A stretch of DNA of 64,000 nucleotides from Plasmodiophora brassicae (GCA_036867785.1 CP145414.1:682001-746000); one strand, 5' to 3'; numbered from the stretch's first letter, positions 34,817 to 45,039 are shown. The notes: generated by a model not told the origin, from the sequence alone. Numbers and translations are program-made.

Positions 34817-36660
34817 CTATTCGCGGGTAGACCCGCCGAGCGTCAGGTCTGCGCTATGGTTCGCGACGCCACCGACCGCGTACAGAACGTTGACGAGGGG
34901 ATCGTCATCGCCCGCTGTGCTGGAGGCAACGGTTTCTGAGTCTCCTTCACTATACGCCTGATACTCGATGATGGCAAATCGGTCCCAGTCACTACGACCG
35001 CGATTAGAGGGCAAAGCCAAATCGACAGCCGGCAATAATACCTCATTCCAGGTGTTGACCGGCATTGCTCGATGTGGTTCGGATCTCTTGATTCGTATTG
35101 GATGAACTTTTCGAGGTTCATCAGCATGTTGAAGAACACAGTGACGAGCTTGCAGCGTTTCAGATCCCGGCGACGGATTTGGCCGATGACTTCAGGGCTC
35201 ACGATGTCCATTCTGAAACGCGCCGGTTAGATTACATGCAATAACACTACCAAGGCTCAAATGACGGTATATACATTTGGCAAACGAAGTCGTCTAGGCT
35301 AATATGCTCTTGAGAGACTTGCTGAATTCGCAGAGATTGCGCCTTATAGAACGCTTCGATCTCGAAGACAGTAAGTAGGCCGTCAGCATCGATATCACAG
35401 ACACGGAACCAATAGTCGAGCGCGGTTTGAGTCGTTTTATCCTCTTCCGACAACAAGAACCCTATCACCAAGACCTTTCTTAGCTGAAACCAAATAACAC
35501 ATTGAACAGTCGATTACAAATAAAGTCATCGTATCCCATGAATCGTTCGGCACTGCCCGGCATGGTCTGAGGATACTTGAGTGCCACTTCGAAGATTCGG
35601 TTAATAACAATGGGGGTCAAGGCGTAATTCCCCTAAGAAAGCGAGTAAATCATGGATAATTGAGAAATGAAGCGCCGTGACTTACATATCTAGCCATATC
35701 ATCGCGACTCAACAGATAATCATGATCAGAATCCAACTCCCAAAACTTGCAGTAGATAACGTAGAAGTGTTCGTAGGAAAAGTAGGCAGTAACTTGGTTG
35801 ATATCGTCTGCAGTAGCATAATATTTAGACTAGGCGTTTGCAAACGCCGGTCTCCAGACATCCAAACCTTCGTGGTCGAGCAAATCAAGGGTCGCAAGGC
35901 AATCGCTATTTCGAAGCTCCAACAGCGTCATGCGCCCGTTGCCAGACCGGTTAACCGAGTAGAACAGTCTAGCAATGACCGTTTGGATATACTTGTCTTG
36001 AAATTGTTCGGACCCGGCTAGGAACCGTAACCCGGGATGCCTATGAACCACCTCTCGGACGACTGGCTCAAAACAGGACCGCTCCAGGTACGAATCACCA
36101 GATCTTGACGCCGCCTGCAGAACTCGAAACAACCGTGTAACTCGATCGCACGTTTGAAGTCGAGACTCCCAGAATCTATATGGGCGAGTAAGTCGCGACC
36201 ACGAGTTGGGGAGCGCGAGGGCAAACCGTTTGAAGTGTTGCATCGTAACAGTGGTATCGTCGTTCCTGACAGCGTTGAACAGCGCCAGGTTGCAATAGGA
36301 AGGGATTTGGGCGATATCGGTGGTTACTCTTTGAAAATCTTGCAATGATATTGCAGGATTGCAAGCCGGCCCAAGAAACAGAGTACTAATATTATTCTCC
36401 TCGCGATACTTCGTCGCTGGAGATAATGGTTGCCCCCCAGGGAAGTAGAACTGCTTGATCGACGTCGGACCAGGCGACGCCGGTAGGAGACCGACCAGAC
36501 CTCTTTGCCCTATGGACCGCGACAGCGGCGAATGTGGCGGACGCGGCGACGATGGCGCCTGGCTGCTTGTCAGCGCCCGGTCGACCATCTGATGCGTCTC
36601 CGGCAGCGACAGCCACTGCAGGAACGTATATCGCGTCGCGGCGCCCTGGACGTCGTGCAT
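34817..36660 (-). CDS. PP2A regulatory subunit B'' (PR72-like, EF-hand)
   Basis: Regulatory B'' subunit that targets protein phosphatase 2A and binds calcium through EF-hands. Read from ATG 36660 ([17 protein letters not shown]). Family landmarks follow on the minus strand: [38 protein letters not shown] (EF-hand-like), [19 protein letters not shown], then [20 protein letters not shown], the canonical EF-hand loop [32 protein letters not shown] and [11 protein letters not shown] close to the C-terminus. At least five exons; the splice between ...GYDDFI and GFLLSEEDK near 35465-35520 and the last two junctions are approximate. Plant relatives (TONNEAU2/FASS) organise microtubules. The N-terminal ~70 residues are serine/proline-rich and not conserved. 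Confidence 0.8.
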
Positions 36661-37198
36661 GGCACGTTGAGGATGAGGTGATCGCCAGTGAAAACTCCGG
36701 ACCAACCCACACCCGAAACTGCATCCCAAAACATGCAAACGAATCGGGCAAACTCACCGTTCAACCCAAACGCGCTCCCGTCTATCGGGTCCTGTGCACG
36801 CGCAGAATGAGTGAATGACGGGTACAAGGTACCGAAAGCTATTGGTCGTTTTGGTCTATTGGTCGTTTTGGTGTAAAATGGAAATCAACGTCAGCTGGTA
36901 GCTTCGGTTCACGCCTGTTAAAATCCAAATCCGCCCCGACTGTTGAGCTCTTACAGTTGTAGTCCCCGCAAAGTCAGAAGTGACGTGGCTGCTGTTTCGA
37001 ATCGAAGCCTCGAACCGGCGCGTTTCCTCAGCATGCCCGTTGGCAGCAATAGGGCGCACTCTGTCACGAGAACGCAGTTGACCACAGTTTGTGCATTCAC
37101 CAATATTCATATTTGTATGAGTGGCTGGTCGACCACATAACTCCATGGCATCTAACACGGTGTGGCCGTGAGTGAGCGCCGCCGCCGGGTCGTGCGGT
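36661..37198. other. Intergenic stretch with a short tandem repeat
   Basis: Between the PP2A subunit and the hAT element. At 36841-36874 a 17-base unit (ATTGGTCGTTTTGGTCT) is present twice in tandem with one or two differences. No gene or RNA is visible. Minus-strand frames here have no family pattern. Confidence 0.4.
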
Positions 37199-37234
37199 TA
37201 GGGGTCGGCGCAATTCGGTTTCGAACCAGAAACC
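37199..37234 (+). repeat. hAT terminal inverted repeat, left
   Basis: Begins TAGGGG, as hAT ends often do, and finishes with GGTTTCGAACCAGAAACC. The inverse of this sequence stands at 44507-44542 with six mismatches. Confidence 0.7.
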
Positions 37235-37252
37235 TCCACGGTTTTGGTTCTC

Positions 37253-37470
37253 TTATCCAACGTTGTCTGTGGCTGTCCGGGCTAACGATAAGATGATCTT
37301 CCACTGCAGGGAATTCCTCGAAACTTGTGAGCGCGGCAACGTGATGCGCGACGCGATACCGAAGATTCTCGAGTATCACCGGAAGTACGATCCGCATTTG
37401 AATTCCGACGCTGCTCTGATAGCCATGTTCCTCGATCCTCGTAATGCGAAGACTGAAGGGTCTTTACGAA
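37253..37470 (+). repeat. Inverted copy of the hAT transposase C-terminal coding region
   Basis: The plus strand here reads VAVRANDKMIFHCREFLETC ... HRKYDPHLNSDAALIAMFLD, the same peptide that the minus strand encodes at 37665-37884 as part of the transposase. The two arms are nearly identical DNA and are separated by about 195 bases. The extra arm lies between the end of the transposase and the left terminal repeat. Confidence 0.75.
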
Positions 37471-37473
37471 ACC

Positions 37474-39093
37474 CTAACGATGGAGTGTCAGTGATAAGAA
37501 TAAGTACCGAAACCAATAGGCTACGCACGCTTCGGCACTATAGCCGCCATTATTCCACAAATCGTCACCTGTTTCAGCTGCAGCAGCCGGTTCTTCTTCA
37601 ACATCAGACAGAGCGCTGTAGGTCAGCAGGCCCAGTTTGACAATCAGAGTTTTTGTCTTGGTGAGTAAAGGCCCTTCACTCTTCGCATTACGAGGATCGA
37701 GGAACATGGTTATCACTGCAGCGTCGGAATTCAAATGCGGATCATACTTCCGGTGATATATACTCGAGGATCCTCGGTATCGCATCGCGCATCACGTTGC
37801 CGCGCTCACAAGTTTCGAGGAATTCCCTGCAGTGGGAGGTCATCTTATCGTTAGCCCGGACAGCCACAGACAACGTTGGATACGAGTCTCCACCGAGAAA
37901 AGTGGTACGCCTCGCTGGCAATTCTAGAAACGAAGAAACATGGTGCAAGTGCAGCCAACCATCAACGGTCAGACGATGATCGGCAAGATCCGCTTTGCAC
38001 TGTGCATTCTTTGCAATCATGTCGAGAGCAGGCTGCAGCACAACGCACCGCTTGATCATGATATGCGCCAAGTTAAAGCGCGTACAGCAATCTGTGCAAG
38101 GTGGCTCAAATTCCTTATCGAGCAAGCCTTTGCACACAGATCGGAATATGACCTTACATATGCGTATGGCCGACAGAAGGCCACGAAGTGCGTCACAAGC
38201 TGCATTGTGTGCACAGCGCATCGCAGGAGGTTTCTCAGTTCAACGATACGATGACCAGACGATGCCATCGTTGACGAGACATACTCAGCAGCAGCGATGG
38301 CATCTGCGCTGTTATCGTTCACCAACGCCAAAATCTTATCGTCGATTTGGAAATCCGACAGCCGTTCACAGATCGCAGTGCCAATCCGTTTACCTGCACC
38401 TTTCCCAGGATAGATGTGAGCAAAATCAAGTAGCCAAGACAGAAGAAGACCATGTAAGGTGTCTATCCAGTGGCATGTGACAGGATACAATCCCTGCAGT
38501 TTGGGATTCGACTAGCCATCGAACGTGGCGCTGACCTTCGAAGGCACGGTGGCAAAACATTCAACCAACATGGAACGAGGGATGAAATACAGTTTGAGAA
38601 TCCCTCGTTTGACAGTGCGAGCGGGTTTCGGTTCGAAACCAAAGCATAGCGTGCGAGAGTATTCGCGGAAAGAATCGACTTCCGGGAGTGAATGAACGTC
38701 TCCACGACGGACGATATACTTGACGACAGCAGCATTGTTTTTCGCCACGCGATGCAACGGCAACGTTGTCGAAGTGATAAGGATCTGACGGGAAGTTGTT
38801 GTTACACGGCCCTCGACGATACCTGCTTCTGCTGCAGATGTTTCAAAATCGTACCAGTCGACGTCGACATAGACCAAGTCAGGCCACAATGCTGACATTG
38901 AGTGGACGGCGCTTCCGCGATTGAACGACGGCGCCGAATTCGACAACTGCAGCGATGACGGTGGCGCTTTGGATTGCTTCGGGGCTGCCACGAGCAGCGG
39001 AAGAATCGGTCAGGGCGGCCTCAGGAGCGAACGCTTGGGGGGAATAAATTCAACACCAATCTCAGAAACCGTGGTCGTTGATGTTTGCTCCAT
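37474..39093 (-). pseudogene. hAT-family transposase, broken
   Basis: Read on the minus strand. An N-terminal piece (MEQTSTTTVSEIGVEFIPPK near 39093, then SMLVECFATVPSKVSATFDG) is followed by HWIDTLHGLLLSWLLDFAHI and ERLSDFQIDDKILALVNDNS, then RNLLRCAVHTMQLV, the RNase-H-like catalytic core pattern of hAT transposases, and at the C-terminus HRKYDPHLNSDAAVITMFLD, the start of the dimerisation region. The parts lie in at least three frames with stops between, beyond what plausible introns explain, so I take it as inactive. The segment 37665-37884 is one arm of the inverted duplication. Confidence 0.7.
37665..37884 (-). repeat. Original arm of the inverted duplication inside hAT
   Basis: Matches 37253-37470 in inverse over about 218 bases with few differences. 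This arm is in register with the upstream transposase sequence, so it is the original, and the left one is the added copy. Confidence 0.75.
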
Positions 39094-39362
39094 CTAGGCG
39101 ATGACCAGGCATGACAGACACGAGAACAGAACCTCATACGCTCCCAAACTGCTTCGAACGCGATACAGAGAGCGTGGCGCTAGGGCCACTGTGCGGACAC
39201 TGCGCACGCGGATCGGGATTCCTGCAATACTAGCGCATCCGTCATATATACAGCCGCCCAGTGCAAACCACGGTTCAAATCGGTTCCGGCGGAACCGGTT
39301 TGGGCGGACCTCGAACTGAACTAAACCAAACCAAATTGATTGGGTCCACCTGAACCGCTCAG

Positions 39363-39542
39363 TGATTCAAGCAGTTCGAAGCGCTTAGGAAAGTGAAAGT
39401 CCCCAGTGTATCTAACGTGGGGGAAGCCGACGTCCCCATGACGTCGCACACACAGTGGCACGGTCGCCACTGTGCACCAGTTGCGTCACGTCGTCGTGAC
39501 TCATGGGTCGGCCACTGTCGCTAGCCTTCCCATTATGAATCA
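39363..39542 (-). repeat. copia LTR (3' LTR in element orientation)
   Basis: 180 bp, TG...CA ends set in a 7-base inverted repeat, same sequence by eye as 44309-44488. Confidence 0.92.
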
Positions 39543-39548
39543 GCCGCC

Positions 39549-42500
39549 CTAAGGCGCCAGCGACAGGTCCACCCGACCCATCCCGGCCGCCCTCTTCATG
39601 ACCTCCACAGGTTCACGAGTGGTCGGCTTGGTGAGCGCGTCCGCCGGATTGTTCTTTGACGCCACGCGCTCGAACCGGAGCAGTCCCTCCTGGACGCACT
39701 CTCGCACATAGTGCCATTTCACCCGAATGTGCTTGTTCCGGTCCGTGACCCCGAGCGTCTTCACCATCTGCTCGGCAGCCGTGTTGTCCTCCAGCACAAT
39801 CGACGGGTCCGTCAGAGTGAACCCGATGTCGGTGAGGAGCATCCGGACCCACACTACTTCACGCGCCAGCTCGCTGGCCGCCACGTACTCCGCGTGCGCT
39901 GAGGAGGTCGCCACCAGGCTTTGCTGCTTCGATCGCCAGCTCACAGCTGCGTCCATCAGCGTGACGATGAATCCCGTGACCGACTTGGATGTGTCCGGGT
40001 CCATCGCAAAGTCCGAGTCGACCGCCGCCCGGGGCTCCGACTCCTTCACGTTGTCTTTGTTCAGTGCCATCGGGTCGAATTCAGTCGCCGGTGTCTTGCT
40101 CTTCGCGTAGATGATGCCGACATCCGTGTTGTTCTGGACATATCGCAGCACGTGGAGCATCGCCTCGAAATGCTCCCGACCCGGGTTGTTCAGGTGACGC
40201 GACAGCTGCGACACCGCGTGCGTGATTGTCGGCATCGTGCCGATCGACAGATGCGCCAGGCAACCAACGCCCTCGCGGTACCGCTCATGCTGGTGCGGAA
40301 CACCGTCGGTTCGCCGGGGCATAATCTGCCCGACAGGCAGAGCCGTGGCCGGCGCGCGCAAGCGGCGCCCGGCGGCTGCCTCGTCGATGTCGGTCTGGAA
40401 CCGCGCGACCACCTCCTTGGCGTACTGCTGTTGGTCGATCGTGATGCGCGTTGCCTCCTGCTTGATGCGCATCCCCAGGATCCATCTCGCGATGCCGAGG
40501 TCCTTCATCTTGAACTTCTTGCCCAACGCTGCCTTGACGTACTCGATGACGTCGGGATCCGTGCCAAACATCATAAAGTCGTCCACGAACACCCCGAGGA
40601 TCGTGATCTGTCTGCGGCCGTCCTTCGTCGTGAACATAACGAACAGGCACGGGTCGCCGGTCACCCTTGTGAAGCCGATTTCGAACAGAACTGATACGAG
40701 CTTATCGTACCAGAGCTTCGGCGCCTCGACCAGGCCGTACAGCGCCTTCAGGAGCTTCATCACCTTGCCGCGTCCTCCGACCACGAAGTTCTTCGGCTGT
40801 TCACAGTAGATCGGGTACGGCAGGTCTCCATTCAGGAACGCCGTCTTAACGTCCAGCTGGTGGATGACCACGCCCAGCATGGCCGCCAGCGCCACCATGA
40901 TGCGCAACGTCGCATACCGGAGCGTCGGCGAGTACGTCTCCTTCTGGCCCTTGAACTTGTCGCAGCATCCCTTGACGCAGAAGCGGGCCTTGTGGCGCGT
41001 GATCTCCCCGTCCTCGTCGCGCTTCGTCGTGTGCACGAACATTGTTGGCAGCACTTGAGCGTCGGTCGGGCGGTCCACGATCTCATACGTGCCCGCTTCC
41101 TTCAGCGACTGCATCTCCTCGACCTGCGCCGCCAGGTACTTGTCCCGGTCAGGCCCGTTCTCGGCCTCGTACTCAGTGAGGAACGCGTTGCCAGCGTCCT
41201 CCTCCTCCAGGTAGCTGTCCTCGTTCTCGAGCGCCTCGTCCTGGTTGACCTGGTCCTCGTTGTCCGGGTCGTCGTTGGCCTCGTTGTCGTGGTCGACAGC
41301 ATCTGCTGCTGCCGCCTGGTCGACGTTGTCGGCAGCCCCTGCTGCCGCCCTGGCGCTGGCCGCCCTCTGGCGCCGCGCTTCGCCGTCGTAGTCCACGTCG
41401 GCAAACCGAGCGGGCGCTCCTCTGATGCGCGTCGACCGCCTCGGTTCAGGGACGCCTTGAGCAGCAGGTCCTCGATCCCCGCCGCCCTGAGCTGCTTGCT
41501 CATCGCGTCCGTCATGCCGGTCTTCACCGGCACCTGCGAGTTCCCTGGCACGGTCGTCCCCGCCGCCGCCTCGCTGAATGGCGCGGCCATCCTGGCCGCC
41601 GCCCTGTTGTTGACCGACGCGACCTTCTCGATCGCCGTCGTCTTGTCGTGCGACGCGATCGTCCCGACCGCCGTCGTCTTCTTGCCCATGACGATCGTCT
41701 TGACCGCCATCGCCGCCTCCTTGCAGCTGGGCTTGCGCCGTCTCTTGGCGCTTGCGGGTCTCCTCTCCGCGGGAGCCGCTGTCATCCTTGAACGGGAATT
41801 CGTTGGGGAAGAAGACCACGTCCGAAGACTCGATCATCTTGCGGCTGTGCCACAGCAGCAGCCGGTACGCCTTCTTGTCGATGCACACCCCCATGTGGAC
41901 CGCGCGCTCGGCCCTGGCGTCCAGCTTGCACTTCTTTTGCCGCCGGATCCTGACCCACGCCTCGCAACCGAATGGCATCGCCCTCGACAGGTCTGCTTGT
42001 TCCCCCGTCAGTTCCTCGATTGGCGTCGTCCGGTGGCCGTGTCGTTGGAGCGGCACGCGGTTGGCTACCCACGTCTGATGCCGCCCGTTCTCGGTCCAGT
42101 ACTTGCGCGGGACGCCTGACTGGACACGAGCTGCGCGCATCATCTTGACAATCTTGCCACCGAACGTCTCCGCGAGACCGTTCTGGTGCGGGCGGTCCGT
42201 GTCGCTGAACTCCTGTGCGATTCCCCGCTCGCGCAGCAGCTTCGCCAGGCGCGTCGAGGTGAACTCGCCGCCCTGGTCGGCGCGGAACGTGTCGACGCGT
42301 GTGCCGCCCATGACCTCGAGCCGGGTCAGCACGTCCATGACGACTTGCTCCTGGTCACCCTTATTTGCCAGGTTGACCGTGGCACCGACACCAGTCGCGT
42401 GGTCAACGTAGCACGCCATGTACGTCTTTCCGTCATGCGACCTGGTGTCGAACGTCTGCAGGTCCGCCCCGACGATCTGCAGCTTCGAGAGCACCGTCCG

Positions 42501-42812
42501 TGTCCGTCTCCGCGGGATCGCCGTTCGGTTGAGGTTGGCCTCGATGCACACCTTGCACCTGGGCACCTCGTCGCTCGCCAGGTCGGCCTCGTCGATGTTG
42601 AGACCGGTGATTGCCCCGTTCTTGACTGCCTTTCTGATCGTGATCGTGGACAGGTGGCCGCACCTCGCGTGCGCCTCCGCCAATGATATCGTTCTGTCGC
42701 GCTTTACGTCCGCGGGCTTGCGCGTTTCCTTCTTCTCGGCCGGCTCCTCCTTGCTCGGGCTCTTGTTTTCTGGCTGGTTTGGATGATCGTGATCGGGGGC
42801 GGCCAGCGCCAC
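39549..42812 (-). CDS. copia pol part: integrase, reverse transcriptase, RNase H
   Basis: Long open frame (about 1087 codons) of the copia element. In order: a zinc-binding and integrase core region, a glycine/glutamine/aspartate-rich linker, the reverse transcriptase domain, and a copia-type RNase H at the C-terminus. Belongs to the fossil/mobile fraction, not to the host. The high GC and host-like codon use fit recent residence. Confidence 0.9.
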   Translation of the reverse strand: MALAAPDHDHPNQPENKSPSKEEPAEKKETRKPADVKRDRTISLAEAHARCGHLSTITIRKAVKNGAITGLNIDEADLASDEVPRCKVCIEANLNRTAIPRRRTRTVLSKLQIVGADLQTFDTRSHDGKTYMACYVDHATGVGATVNLANKGDQEQVVMDVLTRLEVMGGTRVDTFRADQGGEFTSTRLAKLLRERGIAQEFSDTDRPHQNGLAETFGGKIVKMMRAARVQSGVPRKYWTENGRHQTWVANRVPLQRHGHRTTPIEELTGEQADLSRAMPFGCEAWVRIRRQKKCKLDARAERAVHMGVCIDKKAYRLLLWHSRKMIESSDVVFFPNEFPFKDDSGSRGEETRKRQETAQAQLQGGGDGGQDDRHGQEDDGGRDDRVARQDDGDREGRVGQQQGGGQDGRAIQRGGGGDDRARELAGAGEDRHDGRDEQAAQGGGDRGPAAQGVPEPRRSTRIRGAPARFADVDYDGEARRQRAASARAAAGAADNVDQAAAADAVDHDNEANDDPDNEDQVNQDEALENEDSYLEEEDAGNAFLTEYEAENGPDRDKYLAAQVEEMQSLKEAGTYEIVDRPTDAQVLPTMFVHTTKRDEDGEITRHKARFCVKGCCDKFKGQKETYSPTLRYATLRIMVALAAMLGVVIHQLDVKTAFLNGDLPYPIYCEQPKNFVVGGRGKVMKLLKALYGLVEAPKLWYDKLVSVLFEIGFTRVTGDPCLFVMFTTKDGRRQITILGVFVDDFMMFGTDPDVIEYVKAALGKKFKMKDLGIARWILGMRIKQEATRITIDQQQYAKEVVARFQTDIDEAAAGRRLRAPATALPVGQIMPRRTDGVPHQHERYREGVGCLAHLSIGTMPTITHAVSQLSRHLNNPGREHFEAMLHVLRYVQNNTDVGIIYAKSKTPATEFDPMALNKDNVKESEPRAAVDSDFAMDPDTSKSVTGFIVTLMDAAVSWRSKQQSLVATSSAHAEYVAASELAREVVWVRMLLTDIGFTLTDPSIVLEDNTAAEQMVKTLGVTDRNKHIRVKWHYVRECVQEGLLRFERVASKNNPADALTKPTTREPVEVMKRAAGMGRVDLSLAP

Positions 42813-42817
42813 CCCCG

Positions 42818-44287
42818 CTACTCGAAATCCTGGACCTTGTGCAGATCCAGGTAGTACAGGCCCTTGCGGACCGTACTGGTCACGATCGTCCTTCCGGCCC
42901 CGTCCAGGAGCCGGGCTGAGCGCGTCTGCTCATGGTGCTCCGCGCCCGTCTTGCCGTCCTTGCCGAGCTGCAGGAGTGCCGAACGCACCGCGAAGATGTT
43001 CGCGGATGCATCTGGCGCGTACGCGACGTTTGTCAGCGTGATCGACTTGCCGTTAGCCAGCTTGAGGCGGACGTTGCCCCTGGCATGGACCTTGATTCGC
43101 TGCGGGCCGATGCCGCCGATCGTCGGCCGGTCCTTGTCGGCGATGAAGTCCAGCTCCTCGAAGTGCGCCTTGTGGGTGGACACGTGGCCGCACGTCGCCG
43201 CGTTGTCGACGATGAAGTCGCGGATGCCCTTCCGCGGCGCGTCCTCGACGCCCGCCAGGCTCGTCAGGAGCGCGATCGACGCCGAACCGCCTTCCTCTTT
43301 GCCCCCCTTCCGCTTGCCGTTCCTGGCCTTGCCGCGCTCGGCGTTGCCGGTCTTCTTGCGGCTACGGCAGTCGGCCGCCCTGTGTCCAGCCTTTCCACAG
43401 TTGAAGCACTTGCCGGAGAACCCCGTCGTCGTCATGGCCGCCGAGGAGCCGCTGTCGTCGTCGCCGCGCTCTATCGCTCCCCGCTTGTACTGAGCGAGCA
43501 CTTCTGCGCGGACCTTGCTTTGCGTCAGCTCTCCGATGGGACCGCGCAGCATCGCGTTGACTAAGTCCTTGTACTCGGTGTATGGCAGCGAGATAAGGAC
43601 CTTCGTCGCCATGTCCGACTCAGTCTTCGTCCGATTCGGATCCGCCCGGGCCAGGTTGATGCCCAGGTCGCGCATCGCCGTCAGGTGCGCCTTGGTCTCC
43701 GTGAGGTCGGCGCCCGCCTTAAGCTTTGTTGTTGACAGAAGAATGTCGAACATCGCCAGGTCCGTGCCCGTTTGGCCGGAATACTCCGTCTGGATGGCGC
43801 TCCACGCCAGGTCCGGACGGTCGTCGGGTATGTCGAGTATCAAGGGAAGTTCGTCTTCATGCACGTTCTTCTTGATAGCGTACATTGCGTGGAGCCTCTC
43901 TTGCTCCGACGCCGGCTCTTCGTTGTGCCCGCGCGTCGCGGGCTCCACGGCCTTTTGCAGGCCCGACTTCTTGAGCATCGTCGTCATCGACGACGCCCAG
44001 ACCAGGTAATTGTCCTTGCCCTTCAGCTGGACGGAGATCTTGATGCCGGACTCCTTCAGGCCCGTCAGCCTTTCCTTCTGCGCAGCTTCCAGCCGCGCCA
44101 GACGATCCTTGAGCGCCGCGTTCTCGCGCTGGCCGGTCCCGCTCCCGGCCGCCGCTGCTTGCAGACGTTCAACCTCCGCCTCCAGCCGATCCTGCTGCCG
44201 CTGGGCCTCGGACAGCGCAGCGCTTATCTGGGCGATCACGGCCTCTGCTTGGGCCAGGTCGGCTGGGATGCTTGGGATCGTCGCCAT
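42818..44287 (-). CDS. copia gag and protease part
   Basis: Open frame of about 489 codons starting MATIPSIPADLAQAE. A coiled-coil start and a capsid-like helical region with the copia-type UBN2 pattern are followed by a zinc knuckle (CFNCGKAGHRAADC) and the retroviral-type protease region. It begins just inside the 5' LTR. Confidence 0.9.
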   Translation of the reverse strand: MATIPSIPADLAQAEAVIAQISAALSEAQRQQDRLEAEVERLQAAAAGSGTGQRENAALKDRLARLEAAQKERLTGLKESGIKISVQLKGKDNYLVWASSMTTMLKKSGLQKAVEPATRGHNEEPASEQERLHAMYAIKKNVHEDELPLILDIPDDRPDLAWSAIQTEYSGQTGTDLAMFDILLSTTKLKAGADLTETKAHLTAMRDLGINLARADPNRTKTESDMATKVLISLPYTEYKDLVNAMLRGPIGELTQSKVRAEVLAQYKRGAIERGDDDSGSSAAMTTTGFSGKCFNCGKAGHRAADCRSRKKTGNAERGKARNGKRKGGKEEGGSASIALLTSLAGVEDAPRKGIRDFIVDNAATCGHVSTHKAHFEELDFIADKDRPTIGGIGPQRIKVHARGNVRLKLANGKSITLTNVAYAPDASANIFAVRSALLQLGKDGKTGAEHHEQTRSARLLDGAGRTIVTSTVRKGLYYLDLHKVQDFE

Positions 44288-44308
44288 CAGAGAGTGGGAC
44301 TCTTAATC

Positions 44309-44488
44309 TGATTCAAGCAGTTCGAAGCGCTTAGGAAAGTGAAAGTCCCCAGTGTATCTAACGTGGGGGAAGCCGACGTCCCCATGACGTCGCACACACA
44401 GTGGCACGGTCGCCACTGTGCACCAGTTGCGTCACGTCGTCGTGACTCATGGGTCGGCCACTGTCGCTAGCCTTCCCATTATGAATCA
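44309..44488 (-). repeat. copia LTR (5' LTR in element orientation)
   Basis: 180 bp, same sequence by eye as 39363-39542. Its outer edge adjoins subterminal hAT sequence. Confidence 0.92.
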
Positions 44489-44506
44489 AGTTTCGGTTTG
44501 GTTCAC

Positions 44507-44542
44507 GGTTTCTGGTTCGAAACCAAACCGCGCTGTCCCCCA
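44507..44542 (-). repeat. hAT terminal inverted repeat, right
   Basis: Inverse of 37199-37234 with six mismatches in 36. Lies 18 bases beyond the copia LTR. Confidence 0.7.
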
Positions 44543-44727
44543 CAGTGTCTGCGGCAGCCAGGTTAGGGCACTGGCACTGCCCGCGCGCTCTAAAATACGG
44601 CAGGCGGATTGCGGAGTGCCGTGCGCAATGCCGTGGCGGCAGGCGGTCGTCGGTCCGACCATTCGCGTACTGCAGTCCGTCCGTCAGTTGCAAGTCGTTC
44701 GTCGTCAGGTCCCAGTCATCGCCCAAC

Positions 44728-45039
44728 ATGCCCGCCGAGAAGAAGACAGGCAAGGTCAAGTTCTTCAACAACACCAAGGGCTTCGGCTTCATCACGCCTG
44801 ACGACGGCACCGAGGACCTCTTCGTGCACCAGACGTCCGTCCACGCCAAGGGCTACCGCTCGCTCGCCGACGGCGAGACCGTCGAGTTCGACGTCGAGGT
44901 CGGCGACGATGGCCGCACCAAGGCCATGAACGTGACGGGACCCGACGGCTCATATGTCCAAGGCCAGCCCCGCGAGCAGCGCCAGGAGCGCTCGTACGGC
45001 GGCGGCTACGGCCAGCAGAGCGGCGGCGACCGCTGGTAA
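44728..45039 (+). CDS. Cold-shock-domain nucleic-acid-binding protein
   Basis: Intronless gene for 103 residues starting MPAEKKTGKVKFFNNTKGFG. The first ~70 residues are a complete cold-shock domain with RNP1 (KGFGFI) and RNP2 (DLFVHQ), the single-strand RNA/DNA-binding surface shared with bacterial Csp and eukaryotic Y-box or glycine-rich proteins. The short tail (SYVQGQPREQRQERSYGG...) is glycine/glutamine/arginine-rich, a common RNA-binding extension. Likely an RNA chaperone in cytosol or nucleus. The start is fixed by the domain boundary. A TATA-like word (CTAAAATA) lies near 44590. The right end of the hAT/copia nest is 186 bp upstream, so the promoter abuts transposon DNA. Confidence 0.9.
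   Translation: MPAEKKTGKVKFFNNTKGFGFITPDDGTEDLFVHQTSVHAKGYRSLADGETVEFDVEVGDDGRTKAMNVTGPDGSYVQGQPREQRQERSYGGGYGQQSGGDRW

Larger units (their letters stand above)
39363..44488 (-). mobile_element. Ty1/copia LTR retrotransposon, looks whole
   Basis: A 5126-bp element in minus orientation, bounded by two 180-bp LTRs (39363-39542 and 44309-44488) that begin TGATTCA and end TGAATCA. Two long consecutive frames fill the inside: gag with protease, then integrase, reverse transcriptase and RNase H, the copia order. By eye it is intact and the LTRs look identical, so the insertion is recent. The 5 bases on either side (CTCAG and AGTTT) do not match, so no target duplication is seen. It sits in the right end of the hAT element. 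Confidence 0.92.
37199..44542 (-). mobile_element. hAT DNA transposon, interrupted by a copia element
   Basis: Its ends are 36-base inverted repeats: 37199-37234 and 44507-44542 agree at 30 of 36 positions, including the perfect 18-mer GGTTTCGAACCAGAAACC and its inverse. Between them the minus strand carries a broken hAT transposase (37474-39093), a reversed second copy of the transposase end (37253-37470) and AACC/GGTT-rich subterminal DNA (about 39262-39330). A complete-looking copia retrotransposon (39363-44488) lies inside the right end. Without it the hAT is about 2.2 kb, a usual size. The 8-base sequences just outside the ends do not match well, so the target duplication has decayed or the ends are a base or two off. 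An old element. Confidence 0.7.

Noticed and set aside
40860-42119. 419-codon plus-strand frame inside the copia element
   Set aside because: Shadow of the pol coding strand in GC-rich DNA.
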